From UBA8231 sp964512165 (GTDB taxonomy: Bacteria > Latescibacterota > UBA2968 > UBA8231), in contig CAZEHQ010000001.1 in NCBI GenBank assembly GCA_964512165.1, positions 10,697 through 74,696 of the forward strand: DNA of 64,000 nucleotides. The letters are read 5' to 3'. Position 1 is the stretch's first letter, and every line of letters starts with the position of its first letter. Made by a program: the position numbers and the translations under genes. Positions 8,680 through 18,447 of this stretch are shown piece after piece. Under the pieces are notes generated by a model that had not been told where the DNA came from, searched no databases, and worked only from the letters and a program-made list of their open reading frames with translations.

Positions 8680-9819
8680 TCAGAACACCGAGAGCTCACG
8701 CAGCCGCGCCACGATCGCCGGCAGGACCTCGACGACGCGGTCGATCCCGGCCTCGTCGTTGCCCCACCCCAGACTGAAGCGCAGGGCCCCGGCGGCCAGC
8801 CGCGGCTCGATGCCCATGGCCAGCAGGACGTGGGACGGCTCGGCGGCGCCCTCGGTGCACGCCGAGCCGCTCGAGGCGCAGATCCCCTCCAGGTCGAGGC
8901 CGACGAGAACCGCCTCGGCCTCGACGCCGCGGAAGGACAGGTTGAGGGTGTTGCTCAACCGGTGCACGCGGTGGCCGTGGACGACCAGGTCGCCGATGCG
9001 CTCCCGCAGGTCCGACTCCAGGCGGTCCCTGAGCCGCCCGAGCCGGCGCCCCTGATCCGCCATCTCCGCCCGCCGGATCGCGGCGGCGGCGCCGAAGCCG
9101 ACGATGGCCGCCACGTTCTCGGTGCCGGCCCGCAGCCCGTGCTCGTGCCCGCCCCCGAACTGCCAGGGCTCCAGGGAGGTCCCCTGGCGCACGTACAGGG
9201 CGCCCACGCCCTTGGGGCCGTTGATCTTGTGGGCCGAGAGAGAGACCAGGTCCGCCTCCAGGTCGTCGACCCGGGTGGGGATCTTGCCGAAGGCCTGCAC
9301 GGCGTCGACGTGGAAGGGCACCCCGCGTTGGCGCAGGACGGCGCCGATCCCGGCCACCGGCTGGATCGTCCCGGTTTCGTTGTTGGCCAGAATGAGAGAG
9401 ACCACCGCGGCCCCCTCCGCCGCCTCCAGGACCCGCTCCGGATCGACCCGGCCGGCCCCGTCCACCGGGAGGAGGACGACCTGGCGGCCGGCCCGGGCCA
9501 GCTCCCCGGCGGCTTGGAGGACGGCGTGGTGCTCCACGGAGGAGACGACGACGGCGCCCTGCGAGGAGGCCGCCGTGCCGCGCAGGGCCCAGTTGTCGGC
9601 CTCGGTCCCGCCGCTGGTGAAGTGGATCTCCGCCGGATCGCAGGCGAGGAGCCGGGCGACCTGTCCGCGGGCCTCCTCGACGGCGTCGCGGGCCCTGCGT
9701 CCGGGGGCGTGGCGGCTGGAGGGATTGCCGAACTCCTCGCCGAGGTACGGCCACATCGCCTCGCGGACCTCGGGCCGCACCGGCGTCGTGGCGTTGTGGT
9801 CGAGGTAGATCACCCTCAC
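8680..9819 (-). CDS. Cysteine desulfurase (NifS/IscS family)
   Basis: This PLP enzyme removes sulfur from cysteine as a persulfide for Fe-S clusters or thio-cofactors. The 379-residue protein begins VIYLDHNATTPVRPEV. It has TSGGTEADN for cofactor contact, the PLP lysine K198 in SAHKINGPKG, and the catalytic Cys at about residue 321 in SSGSACTEGAAEPSHV. The start is taken as GTG 9819, inside a GTGA overlap with the upstream lipoprotein gene. The length and the SSGSAC loop place it near IscS/NifS rather than the SufS type. There is no iscU, iscR or mnmA beside it, so its sulfur acceptor is unclear. It is the last gene of the leftward operon starting at 14892. Confidence 0.92.
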   Translation of the reverse strand: MRVIYLDHNATTPVRPEVREAMWPYLGEEFGNPSSRHAPGRRARDAVEEARGQVARLLACDPAEIHFTSGGTEADNWALRGTAASSQGAVVVSSVEHHAVLQAAGELARAGRQVVLLPVDGAGRVDPERVLEAAEGAAVVSLILANNETGTIQPVAGIGAVLRQRGVPFHVDAVQAFGKIPTRVDDLEADLVSLSAHKINGPKGVGALYVRQGTSLEPWQFGGGHEHGLRAGTENVAAIVGFGAAAAIRRAEMADQGRRLGRLRDRLESDLRERIGDLVVHGHRVHRLSNTLNLSFRGVEAEAVLVGLDLEGICASSGSACTEGAAEPSHVLLAMGIEPRLAAGALRFSLGWGNDEAGIDRVVEVLPAIVARLRELSVF

Positions 9820-10973
9820 CGGTAGCGCACGAGGGCGCTGTAGGCGCGGGCGATGACCGTGCCCTCGAGGCGCTCGCCGGGGCTGTCGAAGGTGGAGCCG
9901 TCGTCGTACACGAACCGCTCCTCCTCTCCCTGCTCCACCCCCTCGGAGCCGCGGCTGACCGCGACGGAGTCGGCTCCCGCTGTGCGCTGCAGCAGGCGGG
10001 CCACGGCGGCGTCCACCAGGTCGAGGCCGACGAAACGGTCGATGCGCCCCTCGGACTGCAGCTGATCGAGCTCCTCCCAGAGGGTGCTGCGGTCCTCCTC
10101 GATGCGCGGCGCGGCCAGGAAGTAGAGGGTATGGACCAGGTCGTCCCGGGAGAGGGTGTGCCAGGCGTTCTCGCCGGGGGCGTAGTACCATCTTCCCCCG
10201 TAGATCGTGGCCCCGCCCACCAGTGGATGCGTCGAGCCGTCGGACAGGAGCAGGAAGGCGAAGACCTCGCAGTCCCGGTCGGCCCGGTAGCGCAGCTGGA
10301 TCCGGTCGTCCACGGCCAGCAGGCCCCCCTCCTCGAAGTCGATCCTCTCCGGGAACCCCCCCTCCTCGCGCCGCACCAGCAGGTGCAGCTCGATCTCGAT
10401 CGGTCTCGCCACCTTGGCGACGACACCGGTCAGGCGGCGGCTTCGGTCCCGGACGAGACGGACCAGGTCGCGCTCGGCGATCCTGATGCCGTGATCCTGG
10501 TGCACCCGGCCGGTGAGGGGATCGGCCACCACCAGGCGCAGATAGGCCCACGGCGGCTCTACGCGCAGCTGGCCCCCGGCCACCAGGTCGCCCGGCAGTT
10601 CCCGCCAGTCGTCGGGCAGGGAGGCCTCGCCGGACCAGTCGAGGTCCTCCGCCGAGGCCGAGCCGGCGATGCCGGCGTCGGGCAGGGTCAGCACCCCGGC
10701 GCGCACCGCAGCCGAGAGCCATGTCTCGTCGAGGGCCTCGGTCTCGACCGAGGTCTTGCCGTCGGGGTGCCGGAACCCGGTGATGGTCACCGTCCGGCCC
10801 TGGTGGGGCCAATCGCCGAGGAGCTGGCCCAGGGAGGCCTCCGGATCGGCTGGCCGGGGGCCGCTTCGTCCCGGAAAGCCGCAGCCGAGGCCGAGGGCAA
10901 GGGCCGCGAGCGACGCCCATTCGGCGGCCTTCCGGATGCGCCCGGGTCGGCGGCTCCCGCTGCGCTGCATCAC
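9816..10973 (-). CDS. Putative lipoprotein with DUF4384-like domain
   Basis: This 385-residue protein has an N-terminal hydrophobic segment ending LALGLGCG, consistent with lipidation at that Cys. The first part resembles a CsgG-type or FlgT-like small domain (TVTITGFRHPDGKTSVET). The segment DDRIQLRYRADRDCEVFAFL, followed by LLSDGSTHPL, fits DUF4384, a domain often attached to protein kinases or caspase-like proteins and to secreted proteins. The remainder has no family I recognise. Its stop overlaps the cysteine desulfurase start (GTGA) and its start overlaps the glycosyltransferase stop (ATGA), so it belongs to the same transcription unit. The DUF4384 assignment is moderate and the function unknown. 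Confidence 0.6.
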   Translation of the reverse strand: MMQRSGSRRPGRIRKAAEWASLAALALGLGCGFPGRSGPRPADPEASLGQLLGDWPHQGRTVTITGFRHPDGKTSVETEALDETWLSAAVRAGVLTLPDAGIAGSASAEDLDWSGEASLPDDWRELPGDLVAGGQLRVEPPWAYLRLVVADPLTGRVHQDHGIRIAERDLVRLVRDRSRRLTGVVAKVARPIEIELHLLVRREEGGFPERIDFEEGGLLAVDDRIQLRYRADRDCEVFAFLLLSDGSTHPLVGGATIYGGRWYYAPGENAWHTLSRDDLVHTLYFLAAPRIEEDRSTLWEELDQLQSEGRIDRFVGLDLVDAAVARLLQRTAGADSVAVSRGSEGVEQGEEERFVYDDGSTFDSPGERLEGTVIARAYSALVRYR

Positions 10974-12736
10974 TGTGAAGCCCCTGCCTTCTCGAGGCGC
11001 CGCAGGACCGGCAGGAACCTCCCGGCCACGATCCTCTCCCAGCTCATCTCAGAGGCCGCCTCGTGCCCGGCTTCCAGCAGCAGCTCCCCTTCGGCGTCGG
11101 AGGTGGGAAGCGCGTCGGCCAGGGCCGAGGCCACCGCCGCGCCGCAGGCGCGCTCGCCGGCCTCCAGGACGCCGTCGTCCAGATCGAGGAAGGCCGCCGC
11201 ATCGGCGCCCGCTGCCGGGTCGGCCCCGCCCCGGCGCGTGTAGCCGCCGCAGACGTGGGTGGCCGGCTTCCCGGGGGCCGTCGCCTGGCGCAGGAGGCCG
11301 ACGCAGCCGCAGGCATCGCTGACGACGCTCAGGGCGCCGAAGGCGAGGGCCTCCACCTGGGCGATGCCGAAGGGCTCGTACGTCGACAGCCCGAACTCGG
11401 CGTCGCTGCCCCGCCGCAGGTCCTCGAAGCCCATCCCCGGGGGCACGGCGCCCCCCGTGCTCCCGGCGTCGAACCCGAACTGATTCAAGAACACCACCTT
11501 CGTGCGGCGGCTGCGGGCGTTGTGGTCCCTCACCCGCAGGTCGAAGCCCAGCTCCCCGGGGGTCAGATCGGGAGGGCCCTCGCGATGGGCGGTGGGCCAT
11601 CCGTACTCGGCGCGCATGGCCGCCACCGCTTCCGGCGGGCGGGGCTCCGCGTCGGTGGCGAGGACGATCAGCGCCCAGGGGCCCGTCGACGGCGCCGCGG
11701 CCTCGAGCCCCTCCAGGACCTGCAGGTCCCGCCAGAACCCCTTGCTCGGCACGAGCCGTCCCACGTGGGTGAAGACCCCCCGGGGCCGGCAGCCCAGCAG
11801 GCTCTCGATGAGCCCGGCGAGGCTCTCCCGCGCCCGGTGGCGGTCGGCCGGGGCGAGGGCCGGCGCGGAGGGCAGGCCGTTGTAGACCCGGTCGATCTCG
11901 AGACCGGCGAACTCCCGGCCGAGGAAGCGCAGCTCGTCGACGACGAGGTCCCCGACGGCGAGCACCGCGTGGCAGCGCCAGGCCCGGGAGACCAGGGCGT
12001 GCTTGAAGAAGTCGTCCTGCGGACCGAAGACGTCCTCCACGAAACGTCCGCGGGGGATGGCCGCTCGCAGGGCTCCGTAGAAGCGGGCGTCCCCGCCCCG
12101 GCCCCGCTCCACGAGGCGCCGGGCGGTGGCCACCTCGTGGGCGTAGAACAGGGTGTGAACGCCGGACTCGTCGGCCAGGAGGGCCTTGAAGGCCGTGGGC
12201 AGGCCCATGAACTCGTGGGCGAGGATGTGCAGCGGCCTCCCGCGGCGGTCGCCGAGGAGGGCGAGGACGGCCTCGTAGGCGGGCTCCGCCAGACGCACGT
12301 AGAGCTCGTACTCCCACTCCCCTTCGTAGCGGTCGGAGGCGAGTCCGAAGGCCTGGTAGAGCTGGTGCTTGAAGCGATCCAGTCCCCTGGGGGCGCCGCC
12401 CTCCACGTCGACGAGGAGCACCTCCGGTTCCACCGCGGCCCCGTCCGGGCACCGGAGCCGCCGCCGGCCGTAGAGGATGCGCACTCCGCGGCGGGCCTCC
12501 ACCCTGGACAGCGCCTCCCCCGCCGCGTCGGAGCGCACCCCGTTCCGGCTGTCGTGGAGGAGGGTGCCCTCCGGGCCCAGGGCCTCGCTCCCCGGACGCT
12601 CGATGAGCGGCCCCACGAGGATCGTCCGCTCGACCGCGTGCCGACAAGACTCGGTGGTGATCAGCCCCGTGAGCACGGCGCCGATGCCGCCGACCTTGTG
12701 GACCGCCTCGTGGGTGACGTGGACGACGGTCGTCAC
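10970..12736 (-). CDS. Glycosyltransferase, glycogen synthase-like (GT-B fold)
   Basis: This 588-residue predicted GT-B enzyme begins THEAVHKVGGIGAVLTGL, resembling the KxGGL nucleotide-sugar loop of GT5 glycogen synthases. Mid-protein it has FTHVGRLVPSKGFWRDLQVL, typical of the C-terminal Rossmann domain, and near residue 480 FGLSTYEPFGIAQVEALAFG, the E-x7-E type sugar-nucleotide site of retaining GT-B enzymes. The natural product may be a glucan or another glycoconjugate. The start is GTG 12736, in a GTGA overlap with the DUF3604 gene, supported by conserved HEAVHKVGG immediately after it. The fold is confident; donor, acceptor and family number are not. Confidence 0.75.
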   Translation of the reverse strand: MTTVVHVTHEAVHKVGGIGAVLTGLITTESCRHAVERTILVGPLIERPGSEALGPEGTLLHDSRNGVRSDAAGEALSRVEARRGVRILYGRRRLRCPDGAAVEPEVLLVDVEGGAPRGLDRFKHQLYQAFGLASDRYEGEWEYELYVRLAEPAYEAVLALLGDRRGRPLHILAHEFMGLPTAFKALLADESGVHTLFYAHEVATARRLVERGRGGDARFYGALRAAIPRGRFVEDVFGPQDDFFKHALVSRAWRCHAVLAVGDLVVDELRFLGREFAGLEIDRVYNGLPSAPALAPADRHRARESLAGLIESLLGCRPRGVFTHVGRLVPSKGFWRDLQVLEGLEAAAPSTGPWALIVLATDAEPRPPEAVAAMRAEYGWPTAHREGPPDLTPGELGFDLRVRDHNARSRRTKVVFLNQFGFDAGSTGGAVPPGMGFEDLRRGSDAEFGLSTYEPFGIAQVEALAFGALSVVSDACGCVGLLRQATAPGKPATHVCGGYTRRGGADPAAGADAAAFLDLDDGVLEAGERACGAAVASALADALPTSDAEGELLLEAGHEAASEMSWERIVAGRFLPVLRRLEKAGASQ

Positions 12737-14892
12737 GAGCTCACGTAGAAGGGACTCGTCCAGGCGCGGGATCCGTCGGTCTGGGTCACCCGGACGTAGT
12801 ATGGATGGGGGCCGCCGGCGGGAACCGGCTCGGCATACTCGAATCGGCAACTGCTTCCGCAGCCGAGGGGGGCCCGCTCGACCCGGACCTGGAGGCCCTC
12901 CCCTCCCGCGTCGTGCACCCAGGGCACTGCGGCGACCTCCCCCAGGGGCACCTCGAAGCGGGCGATCCCCGTCTCGAAGCGGAGCCTGGCCCCGGGCCCG
13001 GCTTCGACGTCGAGGAGAACGCCGTCCTCGTCTCCGGAGGTGACGGATCGCCAGGCCACCCGCTCTCGCGTCTGCTCGACGATTCCCTCGGCGGCGCTGT
13101 CGAAGGCGTACCCCTCGGCCGAGAGGATTCTACCGCCATCGAGGGTGAGGGACCCGTCCCATCGCGCCATGCGGTCGCGGCCCCGGATGCGGGCTCCGCT
13201 CCAGACGACGCGGAGCCGGTCCGGGTCCCGCTCCAGGGGCTCGGGGTAGCTGTGGACGCACTCCGTTCCGCGCATGACGCGCACCTCTTCGAGGTCGGCG
13301 GTGCCCTGGACGGAGACCGAGAGCTGGATGCGGTCGGCGGTGAAGGCCTCTCCGATCCAGCGGGTGCCGTCCTGGGCGCGCACGTCCAGGTCGATGCGCC
13401 GGCCGGTGGTGGCATAGCAGCGCCGGGCCTTGAGCGCCTCCCATACGCCCTCCCTCGTCAGCTCGGCGGCCAGCACGCAGGTGAGCCCGCCGTACACGCC
13501 GAAGGAGGCGGCGCCCGGATGGCTGGCCCCCGGACGCCCCTTGTGGTCGTCGCTGCCGGCGACGAAGCCGACCCGGCAGCCGCGCTCCAGGGCCTCTTCG
13601 AGGAGCCACTCGAACTGGCCCCAGGCCGAGTAGATCTCGATGACCGGTTCCAGCTCCGGATCGTGGTACCGCAGGTTGGCCGGACGGCCGCCGATGTGGG
13701 GCACGACGAGGGCCCGTCCCCCGCGGCGCAGCTCGGCGAACAGCTCCTCCATCGGGTAGCGGTCGCTGTCCAGGTCTTCCCGATCGTCCACCTGCCAGTG
13801 GCTGGTTCGGTGGATGGGGAGCCCGTCGTCGAGGTAGTAGACGTTGCGGTCGCCCCCGGCGGGCGTCGTGGCCGACCACTCGTAGCCGGGGAAGAAGACG
13901 AAGCGCCCCGGGGCATCGAACTCGCGTGCCCGCCGGCCGATGCGCTCCCAGAAGGCCGGGGTGATCTGGAAGTCGTTCCCCTGGTGGCCGGCGAAGTCGA
14001 GGAGGGCCATGTCGCGGGCGAAGAGGAGGTAGTCCTCGAGGCTGTTGGTGCCCACCGTCTCCTCGCTCTGGCCGTGCAGGTCCCCCCAGTACGGCGCAAA
14101 ACGCTCCCGGCTGTCGACGCAGACCACGGGATTGCTCTCGCCTCTCAGGGAGCCGCTCCGAGCGCTCACCCGGCAGGTGCCGGCCGCTTCCGCCGAGACC
14201 TCCGGGATCCGCAGGACGCCCCCCTCGCCCCCGGTGAAGACGACCTCTGCCGGGACGCCTTCGAGGCCGCCGGGGTCCAGCGCCACCCGGCCCTTGTGGC
14301 CGCGGACGGGGTTCCCCCACTCGTCCTCGAGCTTGACGCCGAGGGTGAAGGGCTCGTCCCGGACGACCCGGGTGGGAGCCGTCAGGACCAGCCTCGCCGG
14401 GGAGGCCGGCACGATCTCGACCACGGGCTGGTCCTCGATCTCGATGAATCGCCCGGTGCCGAAGGGGTCGACGCAGACCTTGAACTCGAAGGTCCTCTCC
14501 TGGAAGGTCTGGGCCACCGTTCCCGCCGAGCCTCCGGAGCGGTCCCCGTACACCACCGTGATCCTGTCTCCCCGGGACAGGGCCCACTTCGAGACGTCGA
14601 TGACCAGGCACTTCTGCCAGGGCCGGACGTAGCCCTTGGGGTCCCAGCGGTGAGAGATCCGGCCGGGACCGTCGGTGGTGACCGTGCAGTAGTCGAGGGC
14701 CGTGGGGTCCTCGGACTGGGGCCGACCCCAGTCCGAGGCGAAGCGCCAGGCGATCTTTAGGGTTCCGCCGTCGTCGATCCCGTACTCGCCGACATGGTAG
14801 GTGAGGGTATAGGTCCCCACGCTGCCCGCCATCACCGGCCCCGAGGGCTCCAGCTCGGCCCATCCGATGTACCGGCCTGTCTTTCTCGTCAT
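12733..14892 (-). CDS. DUF3604 domain protein (PHP-like metal enzyme candidate)
   Basis: This 719-residue protein has an N-terminal beta-rich part (about residues 1-260) with repeated Ig-like strands (LEDEWGNPVRGHKG). It is followed by a DUF3604 domain from about 270 with the ordered motifs YWGDLHGQSEETVGTNS, FFPGYEWSATTP, VVPHIGG, FVAGSDDHKGRPGASHPG and RRCYATTGRRIDL. These His/Asp-rich motifs resemble metal ligands of PHP-domain enzymes, but the activity of this family is not settled. It is the first gene of the leftward set with the glycosyltransferase, lipoprotein and desulfurase, divergent from the PcRGLX-like gene, and has GGGGGG before ATG 14892. No signal peptide is visible. Confidence 0.8.
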   Translation of the reverse strand: MTRKTGRYIGWAELEPSGPVMAGSVGTYTLTYHVGEYGIDDGGTLKIAWRFASDWGRPQSEDPTALDYCTVTTDGPGRISHRWDPKGYVRPWQKCLVIDVSKWALSRGDRITVVYGDRSGGSAGTVAQTFQERTFEFKVCVDPFGTGRFIEIEDQPVVEIVPASPARLVLTAPTRVVRDEPFTLGVKLEDEWGNPVRGHKGRVALDPGGLEGVPAEVVFTGGEGGVLRIPEVSAEAAGTCRVSARSGSLRGESNPVVCVDSRERFAPYWGDLHGQSEETVGTNSLEDYLLFARDMALLDFAGHQGNDFQITPAFWERIGRRAREFDAPGRFVFFPGYEWSATTPAGGDRNVYYLDDGLPIHRTSHWQVDDREDLDSDRYPMEELFAELRRGGRALVVPHIGGRPANLRYHDPELEPVIEIYSAWGQFEWLLEEALERGCRVGFVAGSDDHKGRPGASHPGAASFGVYGGLTCVLAAELTREGVWEALKARRCYATTGRRIDLDVRAQDGTRWIGEAFTADRIQLSVSVQGTADLEEVRVMRGTECVHSYPEPLERDPDRLRVVWSGARIRGRDRMARWDGSLTLDGGRILSAEGYAFDSAAEGIVEQTRERVAWRSVTSGDEDGVLLDVEAGPGARLRFETGIARFEVPLGEVAAVPWVHDAGGEGLQVRVERAPLGCGSSCRFEYAEPVPAGGPHPYYVRVTQTDGSRAWTSPFYVSS

Positions 14893-14941
14893 GTCCCCCC
14901 CGAAGGCTTTGTGGATCTAATGTAGAAGCCCCCTGGTTTCC

Positions 14942-17386
14942 GTGTCACCCCGACCCCTTTGCCGGCGGGGTCCATTGTTGGTATCATCGCCCGAGCTACC
15001 AAAGGTGCCGACCCTTTCCGCTCACATTCTCGAACCCGCCGGCGTCGCGAGGAGCCGCTGGCCGGTCACCGCGGGCCTGCCCTTTGCTCCCGGCGAACTG
15101 AGAGAGACGGAAGGCCTTGGCGTTTCCACGGAGGACGCCCATCCCCTGCCGGCACGGGCCCACGTGCGCGCCCGCTGGCCGGACGGCTCGGTGCGCTGGG
15201 CCCTTGTCGATCTGCAGGTGGAGATCGGGGCGCAGGAGCGGCTCGGCCTGCGCATCGATCCGCAGGCCGGCCCGGGTGACTTCAGTTCGCCGCTGCACGC
15301 CGAGATCCGCGGCGACTCCATCGATGTGGTCACGGGTGCGCTGGCCCTGCGCATCGGCCGCCGGGGGCGCCGCCTGATCCGATCCGTCTCCAGGGGGCGC
15401 CGCGAATTCCTCGCCATGGGAGACGAGGGAGACCTGACGGCCTGGGACGGAGAGGGGAACGCCTGTTCCGGCCGGATCGAGGAGGCCGGGATCGAGGCGG
15501 CGAATCCCCTGCGCCTCGTGGTCCGCTGCCGGGGCCGTTTCACCGGTTCGGTGGGTCCTTTCCTGGGCTTCGAGGCCCGCATCATCTGCTTCGCCCATCA
15601 GCCCTTCGTGCGCATCGACTTCACCTTCGTCCACGACCTCGACCACCGCTCCGAGCTGTTCCTCCGCAGGCTCGCGCTGCAGCTGCCCCTGTCCCTGGCC
15701 GCGACTCCGCGCCGGGCCCTGGCGGGCTCCCAGGTCTCGGGATGGACCTTCCACGAGCCCATCGATCTGGCGCCCACGGACAGAATCGATCTGACGCAGT
15801 GGAACCTCGAGCGCCACTGCCTCCGCTGGGGGACCGGCCGCCGCACCGACCTGCGCACGAACGGCCTCGGGTGGCTGCACGTCGCCGACGGCGAGGCCGG
15901 GGTGACCTGCAAGCTTCGCCGCCCCTTCCAGGGCTATCCGAAGCGGTGGGCCTTCGAGGACGACCGCCTGTGCCTGGATTTGTACCCGGATCTCTCCGGC
16001 CTGGCCGACGCCGGGAGCGGCCCCGGACGCAGGTACACGGAGATCGACTATGCCGGCGGCGCCGGCCACGACGGACCGCTGCGGTTGCCCCAGGGCATGG
16101 CGCGGACCCACGAGGTCTACCTGCACTTCGGCCCGCGGGCGGACGACGCGGCCGAGGTCGACCGCTTCTGCCTGGCCGCGGAGATGCCGCTGCTGCTGCA
16201 GCTGCCTTCCAACCGTTACTCCGAGACCGGTGTCTTCGGGGCCTTCGCCCCTTTTTCGGAGGCCTGCTGGCCGCTGGAGGCGAAACTGCGGCGGTCCTGC
16301 CGCACGCCGAGTGGCCGGGGCATTCTCAACGACGGCGACGAGGTACGCCTGGAGAGCCTTCCCGATGGCCGCACGGTGACACGCACCACCGAGAACCTGG
16401 CGTACGAGCTGCCGCGCTCGATCCTGCGGCAGTACCTGCGCTCGGGCGACCAGCGTCTCTTCTGGGAGGGCGAAGCCGCGGTCCGCCACCTCATGGACGT
16501 GGACACCGTGCACCACCAGTCAGAGCATCCGGAGTGGGTCGGAGGACCGTACTTCCAGTGGTCGCAGAACCACCACTATGCCACGACCGACGAGATCGAC
16601 CTGACCGGCCCTCGCACGAGCCACACCTGGCTCGGGTCGCTTCTGGACTACCACTTCCTCACCGGCTGTCCCCGCGCCCGGCAGGTCGCCGAGATGTGCG
16701 CCGACTATTGCCGCCGCGCCGCACCGTATCACTGGAAGCAGGAGCTCACAGCCGAACGAGCTGCCGCGGCGGCCGCCGGCGAGCCCGTCCCCTGGCCGTT
16801 CTCGACCCGCAGCGTGGGATGGGCCCTGACGGGGATGGGGACCTACTACGACGCCTTCCCGGAAGACCGCTTCCTGCCCGCCATGGAGGCCCTCGTCGAC
16901 CTGCTCGAGGTCTGGCAGGACGACGAGGGCCGCTGGCGCGATCGCATCGGCACGCACAATCTGGGCGAGACCCCCTTCATGGTCTCCGGCGTTCTCCAGG
17001 GGCTGCAGCTCTACCATGCCGCCACCGGCGAGGAGCGGGCACGAAGGATGCTGCTGGACGGCCTCCGCTTCCTGTCCCGGAAGGGCCGCACGCCGGAAGG
17101 CCTATTCTATTACAAAGAAGCTCCCGTCTCGGCCGATCCCCACACCTCGACGGTCATGCTTCTCGGCCCCCTGGCCTGGGCCTACGAGCAGACCGGCGAA
17201 GCCGACCTGCTCGATGCGGGCTACCGGCTCTTCCGCTGGCTCGTCGACGAGGGCCAGGTCTCCACTTACATGCTGAAGGACCTCTTCGCCTTCATGCCGC
17301 TCCTGGAGCGGATGGGTCTCCTCGCCGACTACGAGCCCCCGACGCCAGGTCCGCTTCCCGGGGGGAGGGCCCTGGATGAAGTGTGA
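14942..17386 (+). CDS. PcRGLX/YetA-like polysaccharide-degrading enzyme (predicted)
   Basis: This long cytoplasmic-looking protein (814 residues from GTG 14942) resembles the PcRGLX/YetA family, which includes exo-rhamnogalacturonan lyases. The N-terminal domain contains WPVTAGLPFAPGEL and ARWPDGSVRWALVD, typical of its RIFT-barrel region. The middle is beta-sandwich-like, and the C-terminal part from about residue 520 is alpha-helical: WSQNHHYATTDEIDLTGPRT, LDYHFLTG, SVGWALTGMG, MLLGPLAWAYE, as in alpha/alpha toroid sugar-active enzymes. The conserved part starts near V22, where GTG 15005 is an equally possible start; neither start has a clear ribosome binding site. The substrate is unproven. 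It overlaps nadC by 11 bases. Confidence 0.7.
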   Translation: MSPRPLCRRGPLLVSSPELPKVPTLSAHILEPAGVARSRWPVTAGLPFAPGELRETEGLGVSTEDAHPLPARAHVRARWPDGSVRWALVDLQVEIGAQERLGLRIDPQAGPGDFSSPLHAEIRGDSIDVVTGALALRIGRRGRRLIRSVSRGRREFLAMGDEGDLTAWDGEGNACSGRIEEAGIEAANPLRLVVRCRGRFTGSVGPFLGFEARIICFAHQPFVRIDFTFVHDLDHRSELFLRRLALQLPLSLAATPRRALAGSQVSGWTFHEPIDLAPTDRIDLTQWNLERHCLRWGTGRRTDLRTNGLGWLHVADGEAGVTCKLRRPFQGYPKRWAFEDDRLCLDLYPDLSGLADAGSGPGRRYTEIDYAGGAGHDGPLRLPQGMARTHEVYLHFGPRADDAAEVDRFCLAAEMPLLLQLPSNRYSETGVFGAFAPFSEACWPLEAKLRRSCRTPSGRGILNDGDEVRLESLPDGRTVTRTTENLAYELPRSILRQYLRSGDQRLFWEGEAAVRHLMDVDTVHHQSEHPEWVGGPYFQWSQNHHYATTDEIDLTGPRTSHTWLGSLLDYHFLTGCPRARQVAEMCADYCRRAAPYHWKQELTAERAAAAAAGEPVPWPFSTRSVGWALTGMGTYYDAFPEDRFLPAMEALVDLLEVWQDDEGRWRDRIGTHNLGETPFMVSGVLQGLQLYHAATGEERARRMLLDGLRFLSRKGRTPEGLFYYKEAPVSADPHTSTVMLLGPLAWAYEQTGEADLLDAGYRLFRWLVDEGQVSTYMLKDLFAFMPLLERMGLLADYEPPTPGPLPGGRALDEV

Positions 17387-18293
17387 CTCCGGCCTGCTGG
17401 AGATCGTGGAACGCGCCCTGCGGGAGGATCTCGGCGGCGGTCTCGACCCCGATGCGGACGTCACCACCCGGTGGACGGTGGGCGGCGGCGCCGGGGCCCG
17501 AGCCCGGATCCTGTCCCGCGGCGACGGGGTCGCGGCCGGCGTGCAAGCGGCGGTCCTGGTCTTCCAGCGGCTCCATCCACGACTGTCGGTCGACGCCGCT
17601 CTGGCCGATGGCGACGCCTTGGTCCCGGGCGCCACAGTCCTCCACCTGAGTGGCCCCGCCGCCCCCATCCTCGTGGGCGAACGCACCGCTCTCAACCTGC
17701 TTCAGCAGTTGTCGGGGATCGCCTCCCTGACGCGGGCCTATGTCGATGCCGTGGCGGGGACCCGGGCCCGCATCACGGATACCCGCAAGACCATCCCCGG
17801 CCTGCGGCGCCTGCAGAAGGAGGCGGTACGCAGCGGAGGCGGTTTCAATCACCGTTTCGGGCTGCACGACGCCGTGCTCATCAAGGAGAACCACGCCCGC
17901 GCCGCCGGGGGGGTGGTCGAGGCGCTACGCCGGGCGCACGCAGGGACCGCGGAGCCGGGGGGGGACCGGACCCCGATCATGTGTGAAGCGGAAACCCTGG
18001 AGGAGGTTCGGGCTCTGGTAGGGGCCGGTCCTCGGGGACGTCCGGACCGGATCCTTCTCGACAACATGTCCCGGGACACGTTGGCCGACTGCGTGCAACT
18101 CGTGCAGACCGCCGCGGCGGACGTGGAGACCGAGGCCACCGGCGGCATCACCCTCGAGGAGGTCCGCTCCGTGGCCGAGACCGGGGTCGACTGGATCTCC
18201 GTGGGGGCTCTCACCCACTCGGCACCAGCCCTGGACCTGAGCCTGCTGTTCGAGGCGGGAGACGGGCCCCCGGCCCGAGGGAAGGGCCCGTGA
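17376..18293 (+). CDS. nadC: Nicotinate-nucleotide diphosphorylase (carboxylating)
   Basis: Quinolinate phosphoribosyltransferase converts quinolinate and PRPP to nicotinate mononucleotide in de novo NAD synthesis. The 305-residue length is typical. Motifs: REDLGGGLDPDADVTT (N-terminal), the catalytic TDTRKTIPGLRRLQKEAVRSGGG with the GGGFNHRFGLHDAVLIKENH stretch, and VETEATGGITLEEVRSVAETGVDWISVGALTHS near the C-terminus, all hallmarks of this enzyme. ATG 17376 follows GGGGGAGGG and lies inside the end of the preceding gene, so translation is probably coupled. No nadA or nadB is seen nearby. Confidence 0.95.
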   Translation: MKCDSGLLEIVERALREDLGGGLDPDADVTTRWTVGGGAGARARILSRGDGVAAGVQAAVLVFQRLHPRLSVDAALADGDALVPGATVLHLSGPAAPILVGERTALNLLQQLSGIASLTRAYVDAVAGTRARITDTRKTIPGLRRLQKEAVRSGGGFNHRFGLHDAVLIKENHARAAGGVVEALRRAHAGTAEPGGDRTPIMCEAETLEEVRALVGAGPRGRPDRILLDNMSRDTLADCVQLVQTAAADVETEATGGITLEEVRSVAETGVDWISVGALTHSAPALDLSLLFEAGDGPPARGKGP

Positions 18294-18395
18294 GTTCGAT
18301 TCCGGCTCTCCACGGTCCGACGACGCCCTGGGCGGTCCTGAATCCTCCCGAAACCGGGGCCCCGAACCCCTCGATTCCTTGATTTGTGCGGCTAC

Positions 18396-18424
18396 TTGCT
18401 GTATTTTGGGACGATCGCTATATT
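18396..18424 (+). promoter_or_regulatory. Candidate sigma70-type promoter
   Basis: TTGCTG at 18396-18401 and TATATT at 18419-18424 are 17 bases apart, the ideal spacing. The -10 hexamer matches five of six consensus bases; the -35 matches only three. It would give a leader of about 680 bases for the autotransporter-like gene. It lies in an AT-richer patch, so chance is possible. Confidence 0.25.
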
Positions 18425-18447
18425 CCTCGGCGTTGCCTCGTCATACG

